Shown: positions 9,641 through 21,290 of the stretch, piece after piece
Layout of the letters: each line of letters begins with the position of its first letter
Position numbering within the stretch: the stretch's first letter is position 1
Assembly (NCBI RefSeq): GCF_047948215.1
Contig: NC_134456.1
Location: 54,473,459 to 54,537,458 of the forward strand
Direction of reading: 5' to 3'
Length of the DNA: 64,000 bases
Source: Lycorma delicatula
Taxonomy: Eukaryota > Arthropoda > Insecta > Hemiptera > Fulgoridae
The notes under the pieces: model-generated
What the model saw: only the letters and a program-made list of their open reading frames with translations
Told to the model about the DNA's origin: nothing
Database searches by the model: none
Position numbers and translations under genes: made by a program

Positions 9641-11541
9641 TGAAAAATATTATAATCAGTAATGTATGTAAATTTACAATATAACATTTCTGTAAATAGA
9701 TACTTTTATAAAAAATGATTAAACAATTTTAATGCGTAATAAGGTAAATAATTTTTTTTTATTGTTTTACCATTCCGAGATGTAACTCTTATCCTTAAAG
9801 GGTTAAAATTGAGTAACACTGGAATTTATTATTTTTTTTAATTTCTCGGTAACAAATGAAAATATCAACTTGATTTTTGGTGTGCGTAATCTTCATGAGA
9901 ATATGTAAAAACCAGTTTCTAGATTCTCTGAAAATAGACCTTGAAACGGGTGAAAAACGTAAAAAAATTCGAATAATGTAGCAAATTTTTCCCTACATCC
10001 AATTATACTGACAAAATGTTCACTGGATTTTGGCCTACAAATACTCTTTAGATAAATATCTAAAAACTATAATTGGGTTTTTTTGAATTTTAATATTTTA
10101 AGGGATAAAAAATTGTATTTTTAAGACTTACAATTTGTACCGTTTTATGATACCGCTACTGAATCAATCTTCATGCGATTTGATAATACTGTGATGGTAA
10201 TTTACGTCTGTAATTCTGATTATATATTTGGCGAGCGATTATATATTTAACTAAGCCGCAACGGGAAGTCTAAAAAGCAGTTTAGTGGGTCCTGTACTGG
10301 AAAAGAAATCAATATCACTAAGTATCACCAAGATTTTAGTTGTGAATTTTTCAATGAATTATTCACATCGCAGAAGATTTTAACTAACAGCATTGTATTC
10401 ACTTAAGACAACCATTCAAATGTTTGTGGTATTTATATGTTAATATAGACTAATATTACTGTTTTGTCAAAGCACAAGGACTTCTTTATAAACTTAGAGA
10501 CATTAACTCGTTATTGTCTATTTAAAAATTATAGTTTTGGTAATGTTATGATCTTATATTCAAAAAAACATGATAACGAAATGATCGGTTTATTCTGAAA
10601 TTTCAAATCTGAAATAAATTGGTAATATTTTAATAAAATTCCACAGTAAATACTCAGTATTTTAAAAACGTCCAAACTGGTAACTTTTCTCGAAAAATTA
10701 TATTTTTTTACCTTTCAAATGTAAGTATATTTATCGAATAATCGTTAAAATGCCTGCGTAAAAGTTAATAATTTTTGTATGTAATGTCATAATGACAGGC
10801 TGATGGAAGATATAAAAGATTAAGATACCGGGATTTAATAGTTTTTACAATATTGACAAATTTCCCACAGTTTGGTGACTATATGGTGCAGGCAACTGTG
10901 GGAACAAGGAACTCGGAAGTATTGCGGAGAGATTTAGAGACAATTATTTTTTGAAGTTATATTTTTATCAGTTTCATAGCTTCGAATTAAAAGCCTAGTA
11001 TATCTGGTTCCGAAAATTTATCCACCTTTATTGCAATACCCTTAAAAAGAGTGATTATTCTGCTTTGACCCTGGTTTAGTAAAGATTCGATAACGGCCAT
11101 CATTTTCTTGTCTAATTCATGAGATGTTTGTTTTTACTTTTTTCGTCTGTTCAAAATTTATTTTCTTCCGGTGTTTCCTTCTGTGTGCTAACAGCGGCAG
11201 CGTGATCGGCTTTAGACTGATCTGCAACAGGAAACTGTAAAAAGAATGTAAATGACAAAATACTGTTTACACTTTAATATTTTACAGACTGTTTTGTACG
11301 TCTTGATAAGCATGTCAAAAATAGGTACGATACAAAAACTAATTACAGAAAAAACTTAGCCTATATTGTAGGCTACGTTTTTTATTTAGCCAAAGAAAAA
11401 CATGTGCACTCTATAACTAAGACATAAATTAACAAAATAATACAGTAACTGTTTTTTTTTTCAAAAATGAGATAAAAAGAAAATTACATACTGGATTAGT
11501 TTGTAACACTATCCCAAGGATAAAGGCGTATTATTTTCATT
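9641..11541. other. Intergenic DNA, no gene recognised
   Basis: AT-rich. The only structure noted is an 11-bp perfect inverted repeat, TTCCCACAGTT (10862-10872) with AACTGTGGGAA (10894-10904), enclosing a 21-nt loop. No coding segment was supported. Confidence 0.5.
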
Positions 11542-12195
11542 ATCTACCAGCTTTCACTGAATGTGAAAATAGGACTAGAAAAGATTATGGAGGTAGAAGA
11601 ATTTTGTTATTTGGGAAGTAAAATTACTAAAGATGGACGAAGCAGGAGCGATATAAACTGCCGAATAGCACAAGCTAAACGAGCCTTCAGTAAGAAATAT
11701 AATTTGTTTACATCAAAAATTAATTTAAATCTCAGGAAAAGATTTTTGAAAGTGTATGTTTGGAGTGTCGCTTTATATGGAAGTGAAACTTGGACAATCG
11801 GAGTATCTGAGAAGAAAAGATTAGAAGCTTTTGAAATGTGGTGCTATAGGAGAATGTTAAAAATCAGATGGGTGGATAAAGTGACAAATGAAGAGGTATT
11901 GCGGCAAATAAATGAAGAAAGAAGCATTTGGAAAAATATAGTTAAAAGAAGAGACAGACTTATAGGCCACATACTAAGGCATCCTGGAATAGTCGCTTTA
12001 ATATTGGAAGGACAGGTAGAAGGAAAAAATTGTGTAGGCAGGCCACGTTTGGAGTATGTAAAACAAATTGTTGGGGATGTAGGATGTAGAGGGTATACTG
12101 AAATGAAGCGACTAGCACTAGATAGGGAATCTTGGAGAGCTGCATCAAACCAGTCAATTGACTGAAGACAAAAAAAAAAAAAAATCTACCAGCTT
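11542..12195 (+). mobile_element. Young 5'-truncated RTE-like LINE with 12-bp target-site duplications
   Basis: The insertion (11554-12183) is flanked by perfect direct repeats ATCTACCAGCTT at 11542-11553 and 12184-12195, and ends in about a 13-A tail. It keeps only the 3' end of a LINE. The preserved frame and clean duplications indicate recent integration. Its 3' end (ACCAGTCAATTGACTGAAGAC followed by A-run, split here as ACCAGTCAAT / TGACTGAAGAC) matches the other LINE copies in the window at 27.1, 41.8 and 45.5 kb. Confidence 0.92.
11563..12165 (+). pseudogene. C-terminal part of a LINE reverse transcriptase (open but truncated)
   Basis: 200 codons without a stop. Visible blocks: EEFCYLGSKITKDGRS, CRIAQAKRAFS, YVWSVALYGSETWT, LEAFEMWCYRRMLKI, VTNEEVLRQI, DRLIGHILRHPG, GRPRLEYVKQIV and a terminal DRESWRAAS. 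This is the post-catalytic region of RTE/BovB-like retrotransposon polyproteins. The catalytic palm with its F/YADD box is missing because the insertion is 5'-truncated, so the product cannot be an active RT. The start of the open frame has no biological meaning. Confidence 0.85.
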
Positions 12196-14196
12196 AACAG
12201 CCCGGTTGCACTTTGTTGCTGTAGTGTACTAATATTTATAAATTTAAATATTGGCATTAATCTAGTCTGGCCAAATTACCTGAGTGAAAATCCGAAAATT
12301 GACATTTTTTTCAATTATGATACTTTTCCCCAAAACACTTTTATAGGAAGTATATACATTAGTTAATCAGAACGATTAATACTTTACAGTAAATAAAATC
12401 CGGGACAAATCAGCATCCAGGCCGCACAATTTTAAAAGGTTATTTTTTTATATTTATTGTCAACTTAGGAACTATTTTTTAATAATTAATTTTCCCGAGT
12501 GCTTCCCCATGAGTATGGGAACCTCCAAAAGAAAAAAGTATTTTCGAATTTTCAAATTTTTAATGCTTAAAACGTATTTTCTTGAACGAAAAAGTCACTA
12601 AAATAATTTAAATACCCCTCCTCTGATGGATAAGCTCCCAAACAATAATGATAAATAAGAATTAAAGCCTGTTCAATTTATCAAAAATGTTAGTGTTTTG
12701 TAATTTCTTCAGAGCAACACTTAGGTTCAGTACAGGACCCGAAACTTTTAGTGGTCTAAGAACATGGGTTTCAAAAAATCGGCCTCCATCTTAAAAATAA
12801 TAGTTATAAATGGTTATCGTATGGGAAACCATATTGTGCACAAATTTTCATCAATTTATCTTTAATAAGTAGTAACAGAAAAGTGTTGACCATATCAGTA
12901 GATTAAAAATAAAAATTCTCTTTTAATCTAAGATATTAGAAATTAAAGATAAAGAGAGTCTGTAAAATAATTTAATATAATAAAAATTTGTGGAGAATTT
13001 AATAAGAAAATATATGTATATAAAATCAACAGAAAAGAAATACAAGTTTTAGAAATTACTTAAATTTAAAATTAAGCATGTGGCAGAAAAACATTACAAT
13101 TTTAAACAGAATAAAAATTTTCCTTAAACTACTAAAAAATTAACAAAATTAACTAATCCGTTGATTTCAGATTATTTAAAAAAGAAAATTTAAAATGAAA
13201 ACTTACATTAATTAATTAAACTATACTTCAAAATTATTATTGAAAGAGTTATTTATGATTAAGATACTAATGTATACTCAAAATATTTGATCAGTATGAC
13301 TAGAATTTTGTTGAATATAAGATTCTGCATTATGAATCCATGCTTCTCAAATAAAAGTTCCATAAAACCAAGCTTACAAGTTGATAGTACTTACTCCATA
13401 ATAAGTTATTTGTAATAGTTGCTTTCTATTATGCAATTTCTTAGCTCTTCTTGTGTACCAGTAAGTGTAGAATAAACCAACATAAAAGAAAATAGTCTGA
13501 TAAGTAAGATCAGGAGATCATAATTTCTTTTACGGTCTGTTCCAATCAATCTTTTAATTACCATTGTATTATTTTTATAATTTCTAATAATACAGTAGAA
13601 GTAAGTTGGTGAACCAAAATATAATAAGTACATCCCAGTAAACTTGCAATTAGACTATCTTCCAAAATTCAATCAGATTTGTTTGCAAGAAATGTAAATA
13701 TTTATTCCCAAAAACTTTGGTGATAGAAAAGAACTGATAAAATTGTCACAAAGACCACAATACACATTAAAGAAAAAAGTATGTTGAAATATGTTGTCGC
13801 AGAACAACTGGATTTTCCTCTGCCCGAGTGTGAGTATTTTAAAATTACAACCCCATTACTGGTGAAGCATGATTTCTCAGTAACTAAAATATTGGAATTT
13901 TGTATACACTTTCCAATTAGCTAACACAGAATTTTGTTTATTTTTTACAATCTGGTAATAATGTGTATTATAAACAAGCATTATGTGGAACAGGCGCAAT
14001 TCTTGGTCTCATAATGTTCACCAATACTCAGTTGTGAAACCAACATGACAACCTTCTGGTGATTGTTAATTATGTAATACAAAGTAATTCTTAAGTATTT
14101 GAATTTTTTATAAACCATTGTCAACAAGCAACTAATTTCAGTTTTTGATTGAGTTTTTCTACAGACATTTTATGACTAGGTAGTCTTTGATTTAAC
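12196..14196. other. AT-rich intergenic DNA, no gene recognised
   Basis: No protein-like frames or element boundaries could be supported. GC-richer patches around 12490-12800 may be old repeats but show no coding content. Confidence 0.5.
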
Positions 14197-14620
14197 CAAC
14201 TGGGTTGGTGGGTAGTGGATGCATCTTCACAAATCATCTGATTTCAAAGTCGAGAGTTCCAACGTTCAAATCCTACTAAAGGGAGTTACTTTTATATGGA
14301 TTTGAATACTAGATCATGGATACTGGTGTTCTTTGGTGGTTGGGTTTGAATTAACCATCATGCATCTCAGAAATGGTTTTTTTTTTTTATTTAACCTCCG
14401 GATCCACCGTTAGGCATTCTTCAGAGGATGAAGCTCAATGATTTGTAGCGTGTGTGAAAATACCCCATGCTCTGACCTTTTCACACACGCTATAAATCAT
14501 TCAGCTTCATCAAATGGTTGACCTGAGACTGTACAAGACTACACTTCACTTACACTCTAACATACCATCCTCTGAAGTAATACTTGACGGTGATTCTCAG
14601 AGGCTAAACAGGAAAAAAAG
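14197..14620 (+). mobile_element. tRNA-derived SINE (family A), split by a nested insertion
   Basis: The left half (14197-14378) aligns with the SINE family seen best at 37677-37971: tRNA-like head GGGTTGG...TAGTGG, a B-box-like GTTCAAATCC at about 14263-14272, and the body TTTGAATACTAGATCATGGAT. The right half resumes at 14512 with GACCTGAGACTGTACAAGAC, continues to CCTCTGAAGTAATACTTGACGG and ends in GGCTAAACAGGAAAAAAAG. The interruption is a separate insertion (14379-14511). Confidence 0.8.
14371..14519 (-). mobile_element. Nested short SINE (family B) with foldback 5' end and 8-bp target duplication
   Basis: AAATGGTT at 14371-14378 is repeated at 14512-14519, bracketing a 133-bp insertion whose T-run at the left is the poly(A) tail of a minus-strand element. 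Two 34-bp arms (14427-14460 and 14478-14511) form a near-perfect inverted repeat around a 17-bp loop. The right arm, absent from the related copy at 28679-28804, is therefore a self-copied 5' extension. Confidence 0.78.
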
Positions 14621-17204
14621 AAAGATATTATTCTTTGATTTGGAGATTTATCACAGTACTCTCAGAAAGCACCCATACCACTGTAATAGGGAAAGAGGGA
14701 ACAAGCAAAAAGGGAAATAGGGATAAGGGAAGAAGGGAAAAGTAAAAAGAGAAATAGGGAAAAAGAAATAAAATGAAAGGTTAAATTTTGTGAAGTTCTG
14801 TAATGTTCATTTTTTTAATGTTTAATCAAACTTTCATTTAATCTATATATATATATATATATAATATATAGATATAATCAAATCTAGCAATAGCGAATTA
14901 TTGCCAGGTCTGCTAGTACTCAATAAACTTTATGTGTAAGTGTAATTCTATGGGATACTGTATAGTATTAGAGTTTACTAAATAATGGTTTTTAACATCA
15001 TATATGTTTCTCTATACTTAGAAAAGTGCAAGAGCATAAGCACAAATTTATACTGGTTTATAACCAATGCAAAATAAAAAGACAAAGTATATTTCAGTAA
15101 AAAAAATATTTATTTGTAAATATACATCAGTAATATAGTTATAAATAATTTATGTATATATACTAATTTAATAAATTCACATACATAAAAACAAACTACA
15201 TACAATAATTACCATTTTATAAATTTTTATAAGCACCAATAAAACAATAATTTATAATTGTTGACAAATAATGAAAAATTATAAGGAAATGAATACATAT
15301 TAATATGTTTATTCATATGAATTCTAAACAAAATTTAAAAATCTTGAGTTATAAAAATTTAACAGAAATGAGATAATTTGAAAGTAAGATGACTTCACAT
15401 TCAGTAATATAAAAAAAAAAATAATTAAAAGTAAAGTTGTCATATGTGGTACACTCTGTTAGAATTCATATTTTCACAGAACTTAAATAATCAAAAACAA
15501 GTGTTCTTAATATAACCAATTCACCAGGATTAGTAGAAAGTACACATTTAATTATAGTAATAGTGATCCTGAAAATACATGATATAAATTGGTCAAGAAA
15601 GTACTTTTATCAAATGCAAATTGTAATTAGAATAAATAAATTTGTGTTATTCCAGGGAAGATTTTAAGTAATACATCAAGGTCCTAGCCCCTTAGGAGTT
15701 AAAATATTAAACATATTCATTAAAAAATTAATCCTTTTACTTCATTATTATATTTCTGTCACCAGACAACAGAATTATAATGAAAAAAAATGACTACTCT
15801 TTTTTCTTTAATGAATATCTGTAAATATTCAATATTCTCACAACCATGAGGATAATGAACATGTTGGGAGTCCTAGGGGTAGAGACCCCTGCTAGAAGAT
15901 AGAGCGAACAAAGTGAGCCTTGACTGGCTTTTATAAAAGACCACAATTAACAATAACTACAAATATTTTTTTCTTGTATTCATTCAAAATTATAGAATAA
16001 AATCTCACTCAAGTTCATCTCTGTACTTAGGTAACATAACCAAAATACCTCTTATAATCAACAAAAATTATAAAGTATTAGATATACTGTATAGCACTAG
16101 TTGATCTCACTCAGCTAGTTTTTTGTCTGAATTTTCACTTTGGTTCCCAAACAGAAAGGAGATTTAAAAGGATACAAGATCATGACAAATATGGTTTTCA
16201 ATTTCTTGTATAAATTAACATCTCTTACTATACGGGAGGAGATTTTAAAAAATGTAAAACTTAGATGGGAATACAGAGTAAAATTACTGTTATCTCTTCT
16301 TACATTTTACATTTCTTTATTGTTTCTGCATACAATCTGTTAATTCTGTAAGAAAATTTATTTTTATCAAAAATTAAAACGCATTTCATTTTATCAAAAA
16401 TGAAATACTACACTATCTTATGAAAATAAAAATATGAAAAACCAATTTCCTGGGCTTATGCAATTTGTGTAATTTACAGAATGAAGTTAATCCGATTTAC
16501 TTGGTCAGTTATAAGGCATAATACTTTTTTATAATAATTAAGATTATCTTTTAAATAAATACAATTGTAAATTTTAATGATAAAAGATTATCAAAATGTA
16601 GAACTTCATCCAAAAAAACAACAAATACTTGATTACGTTGTACATTTCTGTTAGGATTACTTTCACTTTTTAAACATATTTAATATTATGAAATCATTCA
16701 AATTTAATCAGGCCCATCTGTTGCATAAAAACTTTTAACAATATAATTACATTATAAATAATTATTAATTTTTTAGCTAGCTCAAAATACTGTTAGAGCT
16801 ACCCATAAAATATAACTTTTACAAAAATTAATAATATACAGTTCAGACAACTGAAGCAACTAGAATCAAAATCCACCTAATTTTAGTTTCATGACACTGA
16901 GAAGAGCATCTTTCTAGTTCACAACATTAGACTGGACAGATGTTTTTTCAATATTAATTCTAAAAGGCAAAAATGCAACAATTTTTAATTTCAAAATTCA
17001 CCACATCCATTCCTGATAACGGAAATTTTACATAAAATCACATTCCTCATTTATTTTCATGTGAGATACAATATTAAAATACATGAAGTAAAAACATCTT
17101 TACTTAACTGCAGATGATCAGCTATCATGAATGTGACAACATAATCTAGTTCAAGTGCAAATAAAATAAGAATTACTGTTTGTCCTAATTAAAATTGTAT
17201 TTTA
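14621..17204. other. AT-rich DNA, no gene recognised
   Basis: It contains a (TA)n microsatellite at 14844-14863 and a GC-rich hyphenated palindrome near 15872-15895 (CTAGGGGTAGAGACCCCTGCTAG is the core, given here as CTAGGGGT / ACCCCTGCTAG). No coding segment was supported. Confidence 0.45.
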
Positions 17205-18000
17205 TGCCTTTTGACAGCATGAGGTGGTCAGACATAATGGATTAGCTGGAGAAAAGGAACATATCATCATCCTTACCTGTGCAGATTAATGCAGCCATAC
17301 CTCAATGAGAGGAGGATTTCCACAACAAGGCTAAACAATGGACTCCTCAGACAAACAATGCATGTGGTGTTCCCCAGAGTTCATTACTGAGACCTCTGTT
17401 GTGGAATACGGTGTACAATGGGCTGCTCAATTTAGAATGGCCAGAGGATGTGGAGCCAGTGGGCTTCACTGATGAAGCTGCCCTGGTTGTGGGATAGACA
17501 GTAGTCCAAGGTCTTTTTAGCAAGAACCAACGATACTACAGCTGTGGCCAAGGTATGGATGGAAGGCTGAGTCTTGATGTAGAAAAGGCAGAGGTGATCA
17601 TCCCAGCCCAGGAGGAAGCTTCTGCGAATCCAGACACAATGGAAGAATTAGTTTTGAGGTAGCAGTTAAATATCTGGGAAGAGTCAAAGGTTTGGGAGGC
17701 ATATAGAGCAGTCAGCTCAAAAGGTGGAGAGAACTGCCATGTTGTGACATCAACTTTCTAGGTTGATGTCACACATAGTGGGTCTCTATCATCAAACAAA
17801 GATTGCTAGCATCAACAGTGTAGTCGATCATACTATGTACCTGTACACCATCATGCATTTTGAGTTTGGTAGATAGAAAAGTAGGTTAAATTGGATGGCC
17901 CTCAGAATTGCATCAGCCTACAGAACTGTATCAAGCAAGGCAGTGTTTGTGGTTGGGGTGCCAGTGATGGACCTCAGGACCACAGAACAACTGGAAAGAT
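17205..18000 (+). mobile_element. Heavily decayed R1-clade LINE fragment
   Basis: This GC-richer island in AT-rich surroundings reads as RT remnants. 17366-17494 gives GVPQSSLLRPLLWNTVYNG, followed in frame by LNLEWPEDVEPVGFTDEAALVV and a stop. The active-site box has become FTDE, so the second catalytic Asp is lost. Further on (about 17905-17975) SAYRTVSSKA and GVPVMDL match the conserved AYRTVS...GVPPIDL block of R1-clade elements, also seen in the copy at 1602-2162. Many stops and frameshifts, no intact ends. Confidence 0.75.
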
Positions 18001-21000
18001 GACTCAAATGAGGAAATATGGAAAAGGCTGTTCATCAATTAGAAAGATCAAATTTCCATTGAATAGATTTATAAATAGTTATCAGATAAATGAGTCATTT
18101 TGTTCCAAAAGCAAAGATTAGAAACTAAATGTTTCACTAAATATATAGCACCTAATTCCAACATTACATAATATTTTAAAAAAACTTTGTACACTTTGTA
18201 TCTCTTATTAAATGTTGAGGATTAAGAATTGTACTCTTAACTACAAAAGTAGTATTTTTCAGATGGTAAAAAAAAAATCAAGAACTCATTTTCAGTATTA
18301 CTTGTTAACACCAATTCTAATACTTTCTGATCAATGAAATACCACTTCAAAACGTTTTTTACTTACATTAAATAAAAAATAATGAAGCTCTTACTGATTT
18401 TTCTTACAAGTGCATTTTAAATTATTTTTTAGAATACTTAATATTTCAAGCACATTATAAAAATATAACTTTTTTCAAACAAAAATACACAACTTTACAC
18501 TAATGTTGGTAAGTCTGTTCCAAATTCCAGAGATTTACTCCAAAATATTACAGATGTGAAACTGTTAGGTTATAAGGAATAAACTTTGTACATTCGGACA
18601 GTGCGGGTACATTTGATAAAAAGTAAAATAAATAAGAAAAAATGAAATGCAATTAACAATATTAAATTATATCAAATAATAATAATCTACCACACACCAT
18701 GTAGACATATAAAACCTTGTTAATAGTTTCATACAAGAAGTTTTAAAAAATTAGTTATTTACTGATTCACAAACACTGCCGTTAGTCGACAAAACATTTT
18801 ATGAGAATTTTTTAAACAACTCAACGTAGAAAATAAAGAGAATTTCTTAATACACTGAGACACACACCAATAAGTTTCGTAAAATTACACAGATTATTAT
18901 TAAAAATAAAAATAATAATTATATAATATACACATAGTGGACAGACAGTAACTTACACTAAATACCTATAGATTACTTATATACACATTTAATAGACAAA
19001 TAATACTGAAGAAATATATGTGATATGACTAAAAAATGTGTAAAAACGTTTTCTAATTATAATACATAACCAGTACAATTAATATAATTAATTTTGTTTT
19101 AAAATATAAAATAAATATTTGGACATAAAATTTAACTTTAAAATTAATTAATAATAAAGTTACTAACATTTATAATTAATTATTAATAAATCTTCAAATA
19201 ATAAGATTGAACAGCAGATAAATTAAGAAGTCATACTAAAGTCTTGGCCACAAAATGTTATAGAAACATTAAATAATACATTGATGAAATAATCATAATC
19301 TGATGAAATCATAATCTGTTACAATTCTTTGTGATATGCTGCACAACCCAGATACTTATCCAGTTAAAAATTTAATAAATTTTTAATCAAATTTCATTAC
19401 CCCAAAATTTCAAGACTAATCGATATAAGGCTGGACAAGAGCAACTGCTAAACTGTAACTTAGCTCACAGTTAATAAATAATAAATACAAATTGCAATGT
19501 ATTTAAATATTTGCTGCATACTTATTCATGAGTAAATTACAAGCTTAACACTTTCTCAAAAATCTATTTTGCATTAATTTCCAATCTTATTAATGTTTGA
19601 GGTAGCTGCTTTCATTGCTTTTTCCATTAAGTCTTTTTGAGAGCTTTTTGTTAATAGCATTTTTAGAATTCTATGTAACCAAATAAGAATGAATTTTTCC
19701 TACCATTACTACACATCTTATTATTATACTTATTTTTCATTTTTATAAAAACTAACATTTTATTATAACACATGGAAATCAATTAAAAAACTACTAAGTT
19801 AGTGATGATCTAGAATTTAGGATATTCTAAAAGAATCAAATAATCGAAGGCTATGATGAATTGGTCGTCTAAAATACATGTAAAGAAAAAATAGTTAAAA
19901 AATTGAAACAAAAGGATAAATTATTAAGTGAGGAATAAATAAAGAAAGATGTCTGAATTTCAGCCTGATACAATAACTAGATAAATAAAAGGGCAATGTT
20001 GAATATAAATGAAATAATTAAGTTATGTTAAGTTTGGTTTTGTTCAAAACTAATGAATATTTATCAATGTAAAAATTTGCATTTTGAATGTCAAAATTTA
20101 TATTTTAAAACTTTTATAACATTACAATTACATAAAACAAGTAGTTATAGAGACGTTACCATTTTAATAGATTAACTTGTTTGAATTATATCCTTTTAGT
20201 CAGAAAAAATTTTACCTTAAAATTTATAATAAAATGAATTGTATTATATGAAATTAAATAAATTTAAAGGTAGTACAACATTTTAATTAACAAAAAGCTT
20301 GCATAGGTATTTTGATTATGCATTCTAAATTTAATTATACAATAAAAAATAAAAAATGCTGTAATGTTTTCAAATACTTTCTCATTTGTTTATTGTTGTA
20401 GCCAAAACTACAACATATTCAATTTTACATGATAAAAATAAAACTTTAAATACAGACAATAAAAAAATAATAATGTAATTTTATGAATTTACATTTGTTG
20501 ACTTAATATTTTGGTGAACTATTATAATTTAAAAATAAAGTAAACTGCAATTTTTTATTCAGCAAATATTTTATTACAAAATGTACAAGAATTAAAAAAA
20601 TAATTTACAAAATCTTAAAATAATAATTTTAACAATTAATAAAAAAATAAATTTAAACTACATGAATAAATAAATAAATCAGCAAATCAACAAAGTACAT
20701 ATAAATATAATATATTTACAATACATAGGATGTATACTCTGCAAAAAATGATGAATTAATCACAATAATTATTATTAATTAATTAATCTGAAATAATATT
20801 ACAGGAACAGAAGAAAAAGAATTCTCCTACATCACACAAAGGAATAGAAAAAACATCATGATTATATGAAATTATAATCTTAAGATGGGAAGATAAAAAA
20901 AAAGTTCTTGTAATTTAACATTTGTTTTCCAATTTATTTTTTAAATTCTAAACCATTCCACCATTTAATATTTCTAAGAAAAATAAATAAATGTTAGATT

Positions 21001-21290
21001 GAAAACACAAATTGATATTTGGGTCATTTAGCATAAAACACAAGGTATTTGTGTGTTATCAAAAAGAAGGGTGTAATTTTTTAAAACTTACAACTCTAGA
21101 ACTATGAGTCTTATTTTTTTTTTAACAAAAAATGAACTTTTGTAAAAAAAATTATTTTTCACATTATTGTGCTTTAGAAGCCTGGTTATATTAATTGTGA
21201 GTCTCACAGAAAATATGTTGAATAAAGTCAATATATTTTGTATATATTTTCCATATATATATCATCACATAATATAACAATATAGAGGAG
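18001..21290. other. Very AT-rich DNA, no gene recognised
   Basis: Long runs of A/T with short direct and inverted AT repeats. No protein-like frames and no recognisable element. Confidence 0.5.

Noticed and set aside
10862..10904. microRNA-like hairpin
   Set aside because: The 11-bp stem with a 21-nt loop is too short for a pre-miRNA.
14514..14720. 68-codon frame
   Set aside because: Lies in the 3' half of a SINE and its A-rich flank.
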